A DNA stretch of 13,957 nt from the NCBI GenBank assembly GCA_007133995.1, contig SLLP01000131.1, positions 1-13,957 of the forward strand. The letters are read 5' to 3'. How positions within the stretch are numbered: the stretch's first letter is position 1; each line of letters starts with the position of its first letter. The position numbers were made by a program, and so were the translations under genes. This stretch comes from Balneolales bacterium. Its GTDB lineage: Bacteria > Bacteroidota > Rhodothermia > Balneolales > Natronogracilivirgulaceae. This document shows positions 1 to 7,542 of the stretch, piece after piece. Under the pieces are notes generated by a model. It had not been told where the DNA came from. It saw only the letters and a list, made by a program, of their open reading frames with translations, and searched no databases.

Positions 1-82
1 CATAAAATGATGCCAGGTAGAACAGGATTCCGCCGAGGAGAAGCCAGGCCTGTACCGGAACCTTCTCCAGCTGTCTGGTCAT
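1..82 (-). CDS. N-terminus of a membrane protein, probably polysaccharide operon (partial, runs off left edge)
   Basis: Only the first 27 codons are present, read on the minus strand from an ATG at 82; the reading frame is open to base 1. The peptide begins MTRQLEKVPVQAW and continues into a hydrophobic stretch (LLLGGILFYLASFY, residues 14-27) that looks like a first membrane helix. It starts 24 bases after the stop of the Wzz-like gene on the same strand, so it is likely the next gene of the polysaccharide export operon. An inner-membrane polymerase, ligase or exporter would fit that position, but the fragment is too short to name a family. An in-frame TTG at 94 is an alternative start. No clear Shine-Dalgarno sequence is visible, as for the neighbouring genes. 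Confidence 0.55.
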   Translation of the reverse strand, partial: MTRQLEKVPVQAWLLLGGILFYLASFY

Positions 83-106
83 CGCAGAGAACAACGATTC
101 GGTGAT

Positions 107-1351
107 TTAGGAGTTGTTATCGGATGCAGTTGCCTCAGAAGTCTTCTTCCGGAAACGGAAATGCCCGCCCAGTTCCCGGAGCTTCCGGTAGTTTTCGGAA
201 TTGCTCTGCCTTCCGCGTTCATACATTTCCCGGAACAGGACGATGGTAAGCGCCAGGAAGATACTGAAAAACATTCCGCCCAGTACGATCAGTGCACGTT
301 TCGGGCCATCCTTGTAGGTCGGTACGACAGGCGGATCAATGATCTGAATGCCACGCTGGTTGGCACTGACAATCATTTTCTGACTTTCAAGCTGCGGGTA
401 GATAGTCTCCATGATCCTGGCTTGTATCTGCACTTCTCTGTAGAGCCTGAAATAGGACATCCCGAGTTCTGGAAGGTCGAGCAGCGGATGAAAACCGGAT
501 GCCTGAATATGTTGTTCCTCACTTTGCTGCAACAGGTTACGGTACTGTCGGTCATATTCTTCCTTCATTCGCCTCAGGTTGAGCAGTTCAACATTTTCAG
601 GACCGACGGTCTGGCTCAGTACTGCTATCCTCATTTCCGTTTCAATGCTGGAGGCTTTCAGATTGCCAAGTTTTTGAATCAGTTGCCTGGCCTGCTCTTC
701 CACCTCCAGTATGCCATAGGTTTCCTGAAAACGCCGCAGTGAATCCTCCGCCGCCTGAAGTTCAGCCATGTTTTGCTGATAGCGTTTTTCGAGCAGATCG
801 AGGTGTTCAACGGCATTTTCCAGGTTGATGTGCTGCACTTTGCTGTTGAGCTGATCAAGCATGAACACAACCACATTATGTGAGAGCTCGGGTTCGCCGC
901 TGTAAAAAGCGAGGTTGATGGAGAAGATGGGATTGAATCCGAATCCCCCTTCCCGGTTTTCCGAGATTTCAATGTCATTGTCGAGCTGCAGCAGCAGTTC
1001 CTCCATCAGTTCAGAGCCGTAAATCTCCTGGAAATTGAACTCATTAATGACGGCTTCCCTCAGTTCCCGGCTTCGGAGTATGTTGATATAGACTTCCGGG
1101 TTTACCCTCGGGAAATCCATGGGAAGCTGGATGGAACCGCCCAGCATTCCGGCCACGCCGGACGGCAGGCCACGCTGCTGCGTCACCGGAATAAATGTGC
1201 TGCTTGACTTGTATGTGTGCGGCCAAAGCAGACTGATAATGAGGGCGATCAGCGTGATGGAAAAGACCAGCTTGATGATAAACATCTTGTTTTTGGCCAG
1301 TGCAATAAGAACATCAAGGATGTTTATTTCTTTCTGATTTTCTGTGCTCAT
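107..1351 (-). CDS. Wzz/GNVR-type chain-length determinant (polysaccharide co-polymerase)
   Basis: A 414-residue inner-membrane protein of the polysaccharide co-polymerase family, which sets chain length and bridges the inner-membrane synthesis machinery to the outer-membrane exporter. Visible features are a cytoplasmic N-terminus, a first membrane helix at about 24-43, a periplasmic body with Gln/Glu-rich coiled-coil helices at about 160-330, a proline-rich motif IDPPVVPTYKDGPKRA at 338-353, and a second helix at about 354-373. The C-terminal 40 residues are charged, and no tyrosine-kinase domain follows, so this is the kinase-free type. I chose the ATG at 1351: a longer frame exists only through a TTG at 1405, which would overlap the upstream gene by 17 bases and add 18 residues before the usual N-terminus. 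It lies 37 bases after the SLBB export gene, so the two are probably co-transcribed. Confidence 0.9.
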   Translation of the reverse strand: MSTENQKEINILDVLIALAKNKMFIIKLVFSITLIALIISLLWPHTYKSSSTFIPVTQQRGLPSGVAGMLGGSIQLPMDFPRVNPEVYINILRSRELREAVINEFNFQEIYGSELMEELLLQLDNDIEISENREGGFGFNPIFSINLAFYSGEPELSHNVVVFMLDQLNSKVQHINLENAVEHLDLLEKRYQQNMAELQAAEDSLRRFQETYGILEVEEQARQLIQKLGNLKASSIETEMRIAVLSQTVGPENVELLNLRRMKEEYDRQYRNLLQQSEEQHIQASGFHPLLDLPELGMSYFRLYREVQIQARIMETIYPQLESQKMIVSANQRGIQIIDPPVVPTYKDGPKRALIVLGGMFFSIFLALTIVLFREMYERGRQSNSENYRKLRELGGHFRFRKKTSEATASDNNS

Positions 1352-1388
1352 TATTTCAAATGGAATTGCGGGGGATCCGGGTTGGGAA

Positions 1389-3143
1389 TTAACGGGTAAC
1401 GGCAATGTAAGCCGTGATGATGCTGGTAATAGTGGTGAGGCCGGTCATTATAAGCTGGATGTTGCTGTTGCGCTGGGAGCGTTTTTGCAGGTCATAAGCC
1501 CGGGCTGCTTGCAGTTCATCAAACGGAACACGATCCACAAAAACCAGATCGCCGGGTTCCAAGGTAACATCATCCGGATGATACCAGGCTTCATTTTTTG
1601 CCTTGATGACAAAAATACGATCCTGATCAGCGGCAAGTGCAAAACCACCGGCCTGACTGATATACCCGTCAGAGCTTCTGTCCGGATCAAAATTGTAATA
1701 ACCCGGATCATTGACCTGACCGAAAACAAATACCGTACCCTCACTTTTGGGAATATGGAGACGGTCTCCATCAAACAGTTTTACGTCTTTGAGCTGGTCT
1801 TCGTCAGTTAAATCTATATATACATGATTTTGTATCAGCTGCGCCTCAAGATCCAGATACGCAAACCCCTCTGCAAACTGGTCGGATGTCCTCCGGATTC
1901 TGGACGGGCTGAATGAGGGACGGGTTCCATATTCGGTTTGTCCGGGACGCGTGCGCAGCATGTAGGCGGCATGAGGCATGGCCTGGTTGGTAAACCCTCC
2001 GGTAAGTTGCATGATATCATAAAGAGTCGTCATACCGTCCTTGATGGGGAACCGGCCGGTGAAATGAGCTTCCCCGTACACCTGAACGGTATGTGTGCCG
2101 CGCTTGTCCCGGTCGAAGGGGATGATGAGCCGGTCATTCGGCTGGATATCATAATCGGCAATGGCTGTTGAGTCGTCCAGGATGAATTCCTGAAGGCCCT
2201 GGTCGGTCCGGCGCACCACGCGCAAATGATGATAGGTCGCATCATATGTTTTGCCGCCGGCCATGTGGATCAAACGGGCAACACTGTCATCCTCCCGGAA
2301 TTCCATTTCGAGTGGCCGGTGAACAGCGCCGCTGATGGAAACGCGCGGATTGTAGGTGTAGAAGGGGTTGATATGGATGATGTCACCTTCCTTGACTATC
2401 GGATTGGCTTCCTCATCGCCGGTCTTGAGGTAGCGGATCAGGTCCGCTGTGTCCACCGTGCCGTCTGCCCGGGTAATACTGATGTTGCGAAGAGCAAACT
2501 GGTTGCTGCCGATAAAATCATCCGGATATTTGTTGGCCAGCATCCTCATGGGCGACAGGGGGTCATCGGCCACAATGGTCTGCTCTTCCTCATCCTCGGC
2601 CATGGTTGGCTGGAAGAACGAGTGATAAATCGCCTGATCGATGCGGGTCTGGGCCAGCACGAGATGGGGACCGGCATGCGGCACATTGCCTACAACGTGG
2701 ACCTTTACAGCGCGGGGCTGCTCCAGAAACAACTCGATCTGCGTATCGGGAAGTTCTCTTTTGACGCGTTCCGCGATCAGTTCGGCCGCTTCATGAAATA
2801 GCAAACCGCGCACCTTTACCGTGCCGGCCTGTGGTAGCAAAATGATACCCTGACTGTTGACTCGAAGGCCGCGATATGTGCCCGATACGTTTCCTTCAAG
2901 AGAAAGGCCCAGCAGATCACCGGAATCCAGCCGGTAGGTTTCAATGTCAAGATGCGATTCGTACAGCTTGGCCATGGCCATCTGAATACCGATCTCATCG
3001 ACGTAAAAGAAACGGTCAAAGTTCCGGCTGAATTGAATGGTCATCGGTCGTTCCTCTTCCTGTGCCACTGCAGGCGCCGGAATCATACCGGCCAAAGCGA
3101 TGACGACGAGTGACATAATGGCTGTGTGATCTCGGAAAGACAT
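1389..3143 (-). CDS. Wza-like outer-membrane polysaccharide export protein with SLBB domains
   Basis: A 584-residue exported protein expected to form the outer-membrane channel for capsule or exopolysaccharide. Residues 1-27 are a signal peptide ending AVA before Gln28. A polysaccharide-export domain follows at about 66-150 (YRLDSGDLLGLSLEG, then LRVNSQGIILLPQAG). SLBB-like folds start near 146, 267, 352 and 469, each with the V.G.V..PG-type strand and a later AGG or TGG (AGG 295-297, TGG 381-383, AGG 498-500). The last helix (about 561-583, NIQLIMTGLTTITSIITAYI) could cross the outer membrane as in Wza. An acidic loop MAEDEEEQT lies at 181-189. I chose the ATG at 3143 because it starts directly at the signal peptide; the frame stays open to 3275 but that would overlap the permease gene. 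At 584 residues it is longer than Wza (about 380), through extra SLBB repeats. Confidence 0.9.
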   Translation of the reverse strand: MSFRDHTAIMSLVVIALAGMIPAPAVAQEEERPMTIQFSRNFDRFFYVDEIGIQMAMAKLYESHLDIETYRLDSGDLLGLSLEGNVSGTYRGLRVNSQGIILLPQAGTVKVRGLLFHEAAELIAERVKRELPDTQIELFLEQPRAVKVHVVGNVPHAGPHLVLAQTRIDQAIYHSFFQPTMAEDEEEQTIVADDPLSPMRMLANKYPDDFIGSNQFALRNISITRADGTVDTADLIRYLKTGDEEANPIVKEGDIIHINPFYTYNPRVSISGAVHRPLEMEFREDDSVARLIHMAGGKTYDATYHHLRVVRRTDQGLQEFILDDSTAIADYDIQPNDRLIIPFDRDKRGTHTVQVYGEAHFTGRFPIKDGMTTLYDIMQLTGGFTNQAMPHAAYMLRTRPGQTEYGTRPSFSPSRIRRTSDQFAEGFAYLDLEAQLIQNHVYIDLTDEDQLKDVKLFDGDRLHIPKSEGTVFVFGQVNDPGYYNFDPDRSSDGYISQAGGFALAADQDRIFVIKAKNEAWYHPDDVTLEPGDLVFVDRVPFDELQAARAYDLQKRSQRNSNIQLIMTGLTTITSIITAYIAVTR

Positions 3144-3187
3144 AAACGCAAATTTGGTTATGGTAACGATATTCGGAATAAAATCAT

Positions 3188-3205
3188 GATCGGATGCCGC
3201 CGATC
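3188..3205 (-). terminator. Short hairpin between the EamA and export genes (weak terminator?)
   Basis: A perfect 6-bp inverted repeat GATCGG/CCGATC with a 6-base loop lies 7 bases past the stop of the minus-strand EamA gene. In the minus direction it is followed by the T-rich but interrupted ATGATTTTATTCC. It may partly terminate the EamA transcript or mark an operon boundary. The tract is poor, so this is tentative. Confidence 0.3.
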
Positions 3206-3211
3206 TGATTG

Positions 3212-4120
3212 CTAAGACAAGCTTCGTCCTCTTTTCGGGCGTGAGAGAATGATTCCTGCGACAGTTAATAAACAACCAAGATACTGCAAAATGTGAAGTT
3301 TTTCACCCAGAAATATGAGCCCGAAAAGCACACCCAGCACCGGAACCAGATTCTGGTAGGTTGCCGTGCGAATGGTGCCAACATTCTTGATCCCGAAGTT
3401 CCATATCAGGTAGGCCAGACCGATCGCAAACAGCCCGCTGTAGGCGGCACCACTGTAAGATAACAGGGAGATGGATTGATAGTCGAGCCGGATCAATGAC
3501 GGAATCGCCACAAGGATCAGCAGCGTTCCGCCGATGGTCATCACCATGGTGGCCAACGCGAGCGGCGAGTAGGTCTCCAGCAGGGAGCGTGAAAGCAAAG
3601 TGTATACCGCAAACACCATGGCACCCGAGACAATGATGGCATCCCCCAGTACAGATTCGGCCCTGAAATCCAGTCCCTGCTCGCCGAATGCCATGATCAG
3701 CGCCACCCCGGAAAACGCTGCAAATACCCCGATGGCCTGCGTGCGGTACATCTTCTGCGGGGTGAAGAGATGCGAAAATACGGCGATCCAAACCGGAATG
3801 GTGCCCAGCATCACCGCCGCGTTGGAGGCGAAGGTCCGGTCGATGCCGATGATGAACAGCATCTGGTAGATAAGGTTGCCGAGCAGGCCCAGCAGCACGA
3901 TCTTGCCGAAATCATTGCGTGCAAAACGGATTCGCATCCCCCTTAGCCAGACCACCGACCACATCAGCAAAATACCCAGCGCGAACCGGAATGCATTGAA
4001 GGAGAGCGGATCGATTTCATCGAGACTGTACTTCACTACCGAAAAGTTCAGTGCCCACACCACGACAATGAACATGAGCAGGAGCTCAGCTTTAGTTTTG
4101 CCGGACGTTTTCGGGGTCAT
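3212..4120 (-). CDS. EamA/DMT-family permease (rhaT/yedA type)
   Basis: A 302-residue inner-membrane protein of the drug/metabolite transporter superfamily. It shows two EamA repeats, at about 11-145 and 157-292, giving roughly ten hydrophobic helices. The first repeat begins MFIVVVWALNFSVVKYSLDEIDP with the typical following FRFALGILLM. The second contains ATYQNLVPVLGVLFGLIFLGEKL, the usual helix-9 region with the conserved Glu at 273. The C-terminus RPKRGRS is basic and cytoplasmic, as expected. The substrate cannot be told from sequence; amino acids, nucleosides or other metabolites are usual in this family. It begins with ATG at 4120 and is transcribed towards the polysaccharide export gene, 68 bases away. 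Whether it belongs to that operon is unclear because a short hairpin lies between them. Confidence 0.9.
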   Translation of the reverse strand: MTPKTSGKTKAELLLMFIVVVWALNFSVVKYSLDEIDPLSFNAFRFALGILLMWSVVWLRGMRIRFARNDFGKIVLLGLLGNLIYQMLFIIGIDRTFASNAAVMLGTIPVWIAVFSHLFTPQKMYRTQAIGVFAAFSGVALIMAFGEQGLDFRAESVLGDAIIVSGAMVFAVYTLLSRSLLETYSPLALATMVMTIGGTLLILVAIPSLIRLDYQSISLLSYSGAAYSGLFAIGLAYLIWNFGIKNVGTIRTATYQNLVPVLGVLFGLIFLGEKLHILQYLGCLLTVAGIILSRPKRGRSLS

Positions 4121-4159
4121 TTCAGAGTCATGGAACGGGTTTGTGATACAGGGTATCGG

Positions 4160-4188
4160 TTGACGCTTTGGCGACGAGCGTATGATAT
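4160..4188 (+). promoter_or_regulatory. Sigma70-like promoter upstream of the DUF4293 gene
   Basis: TTGACG (4160-4165), a 17-base spacer and TGATAT (4183-4188) resemble a -35/-10 pair. It lies in the 164-base divergent region between the minus-strand EamA gene and the plus-strand DUF4293 gene and would give a leader of about 90 bases. Members of this group mostly use a different promoter consensus (TTTG...TAnnTTTG), so the match may be chance. Confidence 0.35.
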
Positions 4189-4284
4189 CGAAATTTTGTA
4201 TTTTATTCGCCTGTAAAAAAGACGTCTTCGCAGCATGATGTCCGCTTATCGTAGAAATAAGAGTCGAAAAATTAGATACATATT

Positions 4285-4692
4285 GTGATACAACGCATTC
4301 AAACCGTATTCCTCCTTCTTGTGCTGCCCGTGAATATCGGGTTCGCTTTTACGCCCATGTTTTCTCATGCCATGCTGGACCCGAGCGGCTGGTTGAGCAA
4401 CGGCCTCATTGCCGCTCTGTTGTTCTCCATGGCCCTGAGCCTGTTCGCCGTCGCGCTGTTCCGAAACCGGGTGAACCAGATGCGGTGGGTCAAGCGCGCC
4501 ATGCTGTTCCAGCTGATCGCCCTGGGCATGAACATCGGCATTTTTTTTACCGTCGGACGTCTCGGCATGAATTTGCTGACCGAGGTTTACTCTGTCGGGC
4601 TCATCGTCCTGGGCCTGTTATTCCAGTACCTGGCGCTCCATTTTATCGACAGAGATGAAAAGCTGGTTCGGTCGATGGACCGGATCCGCTGA
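4285..4692 (+). CDS. DUF4293 family four-helix membrane protein
   Basis: A 135-residue protein with four predicted membrane helices (about 5-23, 38-58, 72-91 and 101-119). The N-terminus MIQRIQTVFLLL and the C-terminus DEKLVRSMDRIR are the two hallmark ends of DUF4293, a family of unknown function that I know from Bacteroidota and close relatives. The length is typical. The start is a GTG at 4285; it is supported because translation from there gives exactly the conserved MIQRIQ end, and no in-frame ATG lies near. The next gene on the same strand starts 130 bases downstream. The function is unknown; the conserved charged tail suggests a cytoplasmic partner, but this is inference. Confidence 0.88.
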   Translation: MIQRIQTVFLLLVLPVNIGFAFTPMFSHAMLDPSGWLSNGLIAALLFSMALSLFAVALFRNRVNQMRWVKRAMLFQLIALGMNIGIFFTVGRLGMNLLTEVYSVGLIVLGLLFQYLALHFIDRDEKLVRSMDRIR

Positions 4693-4822
4693 CCGGTACC
4701 TCAGAGGCTCGAGACGGATTTCAGCCGGCGTCCATTCCGATATTCATTCCGGCATCCACCACACTGTGCAATCCAGCTTATAACCCTGTTACTGACCCTG
4801 CATTCAACAATGCAACCGGCCC

Positions 4823-5737
4823 ATGCAGAATAATCCCAACCCCATGGTGACCACTCGCATCGTGTTGCTGCTCGCTTTGGGGATGGCTTCGTTCGCCTTC
4901 GCCCCCATTTTTGTGCGCATGGCCGGCGAAGCAGATCCGCTCGCCCTTGCCGCGATACGCACCGTCACCGCGGCACTGGTCCTGCTTCCATTCTGGCTGA
5001 TGCGCACCAGCCGGGCCGAAACCTTCTTCAACACCCGTGATAAAATCAACGCCACCGTGGCCGGAACGGTGCTGGGTTTCCATTTTATATTCTGGATTCT
5101 TGCCTTGCAACATACTACCGTGGCGTCGGCATCCATCCTCGTTACCATCCACCCGGTCATTCTCATTTTGATAGAGGTCGGGCTTCTCAAGAGGATCTTT
5201 CCGCCGCTGGTTTGGCTAGGCGTATTCGTCGCTTTTTCCGGATCGGTGCTACTGGGCTACTCCGACGCTCGCGCCGAAACCATCTTCGAGCATGCCCTTC
5301 TGGGGGATATGTACGCCCTGATCGCCGCACTGCTTTTCGCCCTGTATTTTCTGATCAGCCAACGTCTCCGGCAGAAATCGGACTGGCTGAACTATGTGTT
5401 CCGCGTGTACGGGGCAACCGGGGTGACCTGCCTTGTTGTGGCTCTGATTGCCGGCAGCGACTTCCGGGTGGAGCCTGTGGTCTGGCTGGCCGGGATCGCC
5501 CTGGCGCTCGGACCGCAAATCCTCGGTCACGGCTCCCTTAATTATGCCGTCAAATTTGTGGCCCCTACCCTGCTGGCCACTCTCATCCTCACCGAGCCGG
5601 TCTTTGCCACCATCCTCGCATGGCTGCTATTTGGTGAGGTCCCGCCCTGGCTGACCTTCCCCGCCATGGCCATAATTATTACGGGTGTAATGCTCACCTG
5701 GTCTGCCAGACGGAATCAAAGCCCGGACCCATCGTAA
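4823..5737 (+). CDS. EamA/DMT-family permease, second copy
   Basis: A 304-residue inner-membrane transporter with two EamA repeats (about 14-145 and 160-293) and roughly ten helices. Diagnostic stretches are ASFAFAPIFVRMAGEADPLA followed by an AAIRTVTAALVLLPFW helix in the first repeat, and LTEPVFATILAWLLFGEVPP in the second, where the TEP...GE signature is typical of the family. It is clearly divergent from the other EamA protein in this window (3212-4120), so they are distinct paralogs rather than a recent duplication. I used the ATG at 4823; the ATG at 4844 would remove seven polar residues and is equally possible. The gene ends in front of an intrinsic terminator. The substrate is not predictable. 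Confidence 0.9.
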   Translation: MQNNPNPMVTTRIVLLLALGMASFAFAPIFVRMAGEADPLALAAIRTVTAALVLLPFWLMRTSRAETFFNTRDKINATVAGTVLGFHFIFWILALQHTTVASASILVTIHPVILILIEVGLLKRIFPPLVWLGVFVAFSGSVLLGYSDARAETIFEHALLGDMYALIAALLFALYFLISQRLRQKSDWLNYVFRVYGATGVTCLVVALIAGSDFRVEPVVWLAGIALALGPQILGHGSLNYAVKFVAPTLLATLILTEPVFATILAWLLFGEVPPWLTFPAMAIIITGVMLTWSARRNQSPDPS

Positions 5738-5767
5738 GCGTATTAAGCCGGAAAGTTACAAGAGAAT

Positions 5768-5805
5768 AAAAGCCCTTTTCAGGATACTAAAATGGGTTTA
5801 TTTTA
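5768..5805 (+). terminator. Intrinsic terminator after the second EamA gene
   Basis: AAAGCCCTTTT and AAAATGGGTTT pair with one bulged base on each side, enclosing the loop CAGGATACT. The hairpin is followed by TTTATTTTATT. It lies 30 bases past the stop at 5737 and fits a rho-independent terminator in the plus direction. Confidence 0.6.
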
Positions 5806-5828
5806 TTAAGAAACTCTAATCTGTCAAG

Positions 5829-5908
5829 TGCAACAAAAACAGATTTATTCCGTATATTTGCAACAACGAAAACAAACGATTTGTAATTTTATTTTGTTGT
5901 TATCTATC
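5829..5908 (+). promoter_or_regulatory. AT-rich promoter region of the MltF-like gene
   Basis: The 294 bases between the second EamA gene and the MltF-like ATG at 6032 are much more AT-rich than the genes around them. TATATTTG at 5853-5860 matches the TAnnTTTG -7 box of Bacteroidota promoters, though no good TTTG lies at the right distance upstream. A second option is TTTG at 5880-5883, 17 bases, then TATCTATC. TGCAACAA occurs twice (5829-5836 and 5859-5866, 30 bases apart). AACAACGAAAA (5863-5873) and TTTTGTTGTT (5892-5901) form an imperfect inverted repeat. The start site cannot be fixed from this. Confidence 0.35.
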
Positions 5909-6031
5909 ATGAGAGTTATACGTATATCAATTTTAAAGAGACAAGTTGGAATAATCAATAACCAAGTTGCAGTATGATCAATGGACAGCAGTAAATCGTC
6001 AGTAAACGAAATTTACAACTGTTCTGACCTT

Positions 6032-7519
6032 ATGAGTTTTTCCAAATTACATACAATATCCGGTAGTCTGGTTTTGACTATTATTTTACTGGTTGCAGTT
6101 GGATTCTCGGGATGCGGTAAAAGCATTGAGAAAGAGGAGCCTTTAACATATCCTGAGCCTGTAGCCTTCGATCTTGAGGAGATAAAGGAGCGTGGCACCA
6201 TTAGGATGCTTACACGCTACAACTCAAGTTCTTACTTTCTCCACCGTGGAATGGATCGTGGTTTTGAATTTGAGCTGGTGTCACAGTTCGCTAAAGACCA
6301 CGGATTGAAGATAGAAGTGGTGCTTCTGGGTACGGATGATGATCCGATTACGCTTTTAAACCAGGGTGAAGGCGATCTGATTGCCAGCAATTATGCGATT
6401 ACGGAAGACCGTATGTCCCATATTTCATTTTCCAGGCCTTACAATTTTGTAAACCAGGTGCTGGTTCAGTCCGAAGATTTGCCATTAAAAACTGATTTGT
6501 CAGACCTCGAGGGCAAAACCATCAGCGTTCGTCGAGCCAGTTCTTACTACTCCACCCTGCAATCGCTCCGCGACCAGGGTCTGGATATTACCATTGATGT
6601 TGTAGGGGAGGACTGGAACACCGAAGCGCTGATTCATGAAGTAGCCATTGGGAACCTCCAGGCTACTGTTTCGGATGACAATCTCTTCCGGGTGGCATCC
6701 AACTACATCGAGGGCGTGCAATCAGGGCTGGTTTTGGCTGAACAGGATACCGTTGCATGGGCGATCCGCAAAAATGCCCCGAAGCTCAAGGAAAAAATGG
6801 ATGAATTCATGTCCGGGCACTTCCGTATTCGGGAATCGGACGGACGTGTACTGCGATCCGCCTTTCTCAACATCCTGCTCCGGCGCTATTTCGAGGATGA
6901 GCGGCAGGCGAGCCGATACGGTGACCGCTCATTTGATATGATCTATACCGGCTATATTTCGCCTTATGATGACCTCGTAAAAAGTATTGCCGAGGAAGCA
7001 GGGGTGGACTGGAGACTTGTCCTGGCCGTTATGGCACAGGAATCCGAGTTTAACCCCAATGCCCGCAGCTGGGCTGGTGCGGTCGGACTCATGCAGATTA
7101 TTCCCCGGTTCTCACGTGTTGAGGAAGAAGCCCTCCTCTACGACCCGGAAATCAATATCAGGGAGGGCGTTCGCTACCTGGACAAGCACCTCAACCGGTA
7201 TTCGCATCTTGATTCGCTGAACCGCTATTCGATGGCGCTGGCGAATTATAATGTCGGTATGGGTCACGTTGCCGATGCGCGCATTCTCGCCTCGCAACTG
7301 GGCAATGATCCGGATGAATGGGAGCATATTGCCGATGCCCTGCTTAAACTGATGCACCGCAAATACTATCAGCATGCCCGCTATGGTTTCAAGAGAGGTA
7401 TTGAAACGGTCAACTATGTCGAGGACATCCTGAATCGGTACCGACGGTACCATGCCATTTCGGAACTGGCCGATCACTTCCAGCAACGCAGCATGGATAA
7501 TGTAGTTACAAGTCGATAG
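6032..7519 (+). CDS. mltF: Membrane-bound lytic murein transglycosylase F-like lipoprotein (SBP_bac_3 + SLT)
   Basis: A 495-residue lipoprotein that should cleave the MurNAc-GlcNAc bond of peptidoglycan to give 1,6-anhydro products. Residues 1-27 are a signal peptide ending in the lipobox GFSGC with Cys28. A solute-binding-protein family 3 domain spans about 48-268 (IKERGTIRMLTRYNSSSYFL at its start) and in MltF acts as a regulatory, muropeptide-sensing domain. The SLT catalytic domain spans about 308-470 with the catalytic Glu337 in AQESEFNP, then GLMQIIP (352-358) and ALANYNVG (402-409), all canonical. An in-frame ATG at 5981 would add 17 residues in front of the signal peptide. I preferred 6032 because it gives a normal-length signal, but neither start has a ribosome site. 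Its neighbour is convergent, with 23 bases between the stops. Confidence 0.92.
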   Translation: MSFSKLHTISGSLVLTIILLVAVGFSGCGKSIEKEEPLTYPEPVAFDLEEIKERGTIRMLTRYNSSSYFLHRGMDRGFEFELVSQFAKDHGLKIEVVLLGTDDDPITLLNQGEGDLIASNYAITEDRMSHISFSRPYNFVNQVLVQSEDLPLKTDLSDLEGKTISVRRASSYYSTLQSLRDQGLDITIDVVGEDWNTEALIHEVAIGNLQATVSDDNLFRVASNYIEGVQSGLVLAEQDTVAWAIRKNAPKLKEKMDEFMSGHFRIRESDGRVLRSAFLNILLRRYFEDERQASRYGDRSFDMIYTGYISPYDDLVKSIAEEAGVDWRLVLAVMAQESEFNPNARSWAGAVGLMQIIPRFSRVEEEALLYDPEINIREGVRYLDKHLNRYSHLDSLNRYSMALANYNVGMGHVADARILASQLGNDPDEWEHIADALLKLMHRKYYQHARYGFKRGIETVNYVEDILNRYRRYHAISELADHFQQRSMDNVVTSR

Positions 7520-7542
7520 CACTTGATAGCACATCTGAACCG

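Noticed and set aside
2226..2801. 191-codon plus-strand open frame inside the export gene
   Set aside because: It lies antisense to the SLBB protein with conserved domains and shows no family features.
7515..7532. GATAGCAC repeated twice, 10 bases apart, at the convergent gene ends
   Set aside because: Only 8 bases, overlapping a stop codon, with no inverted structure or T tract; not a terminator or target-site duplication that I can support.
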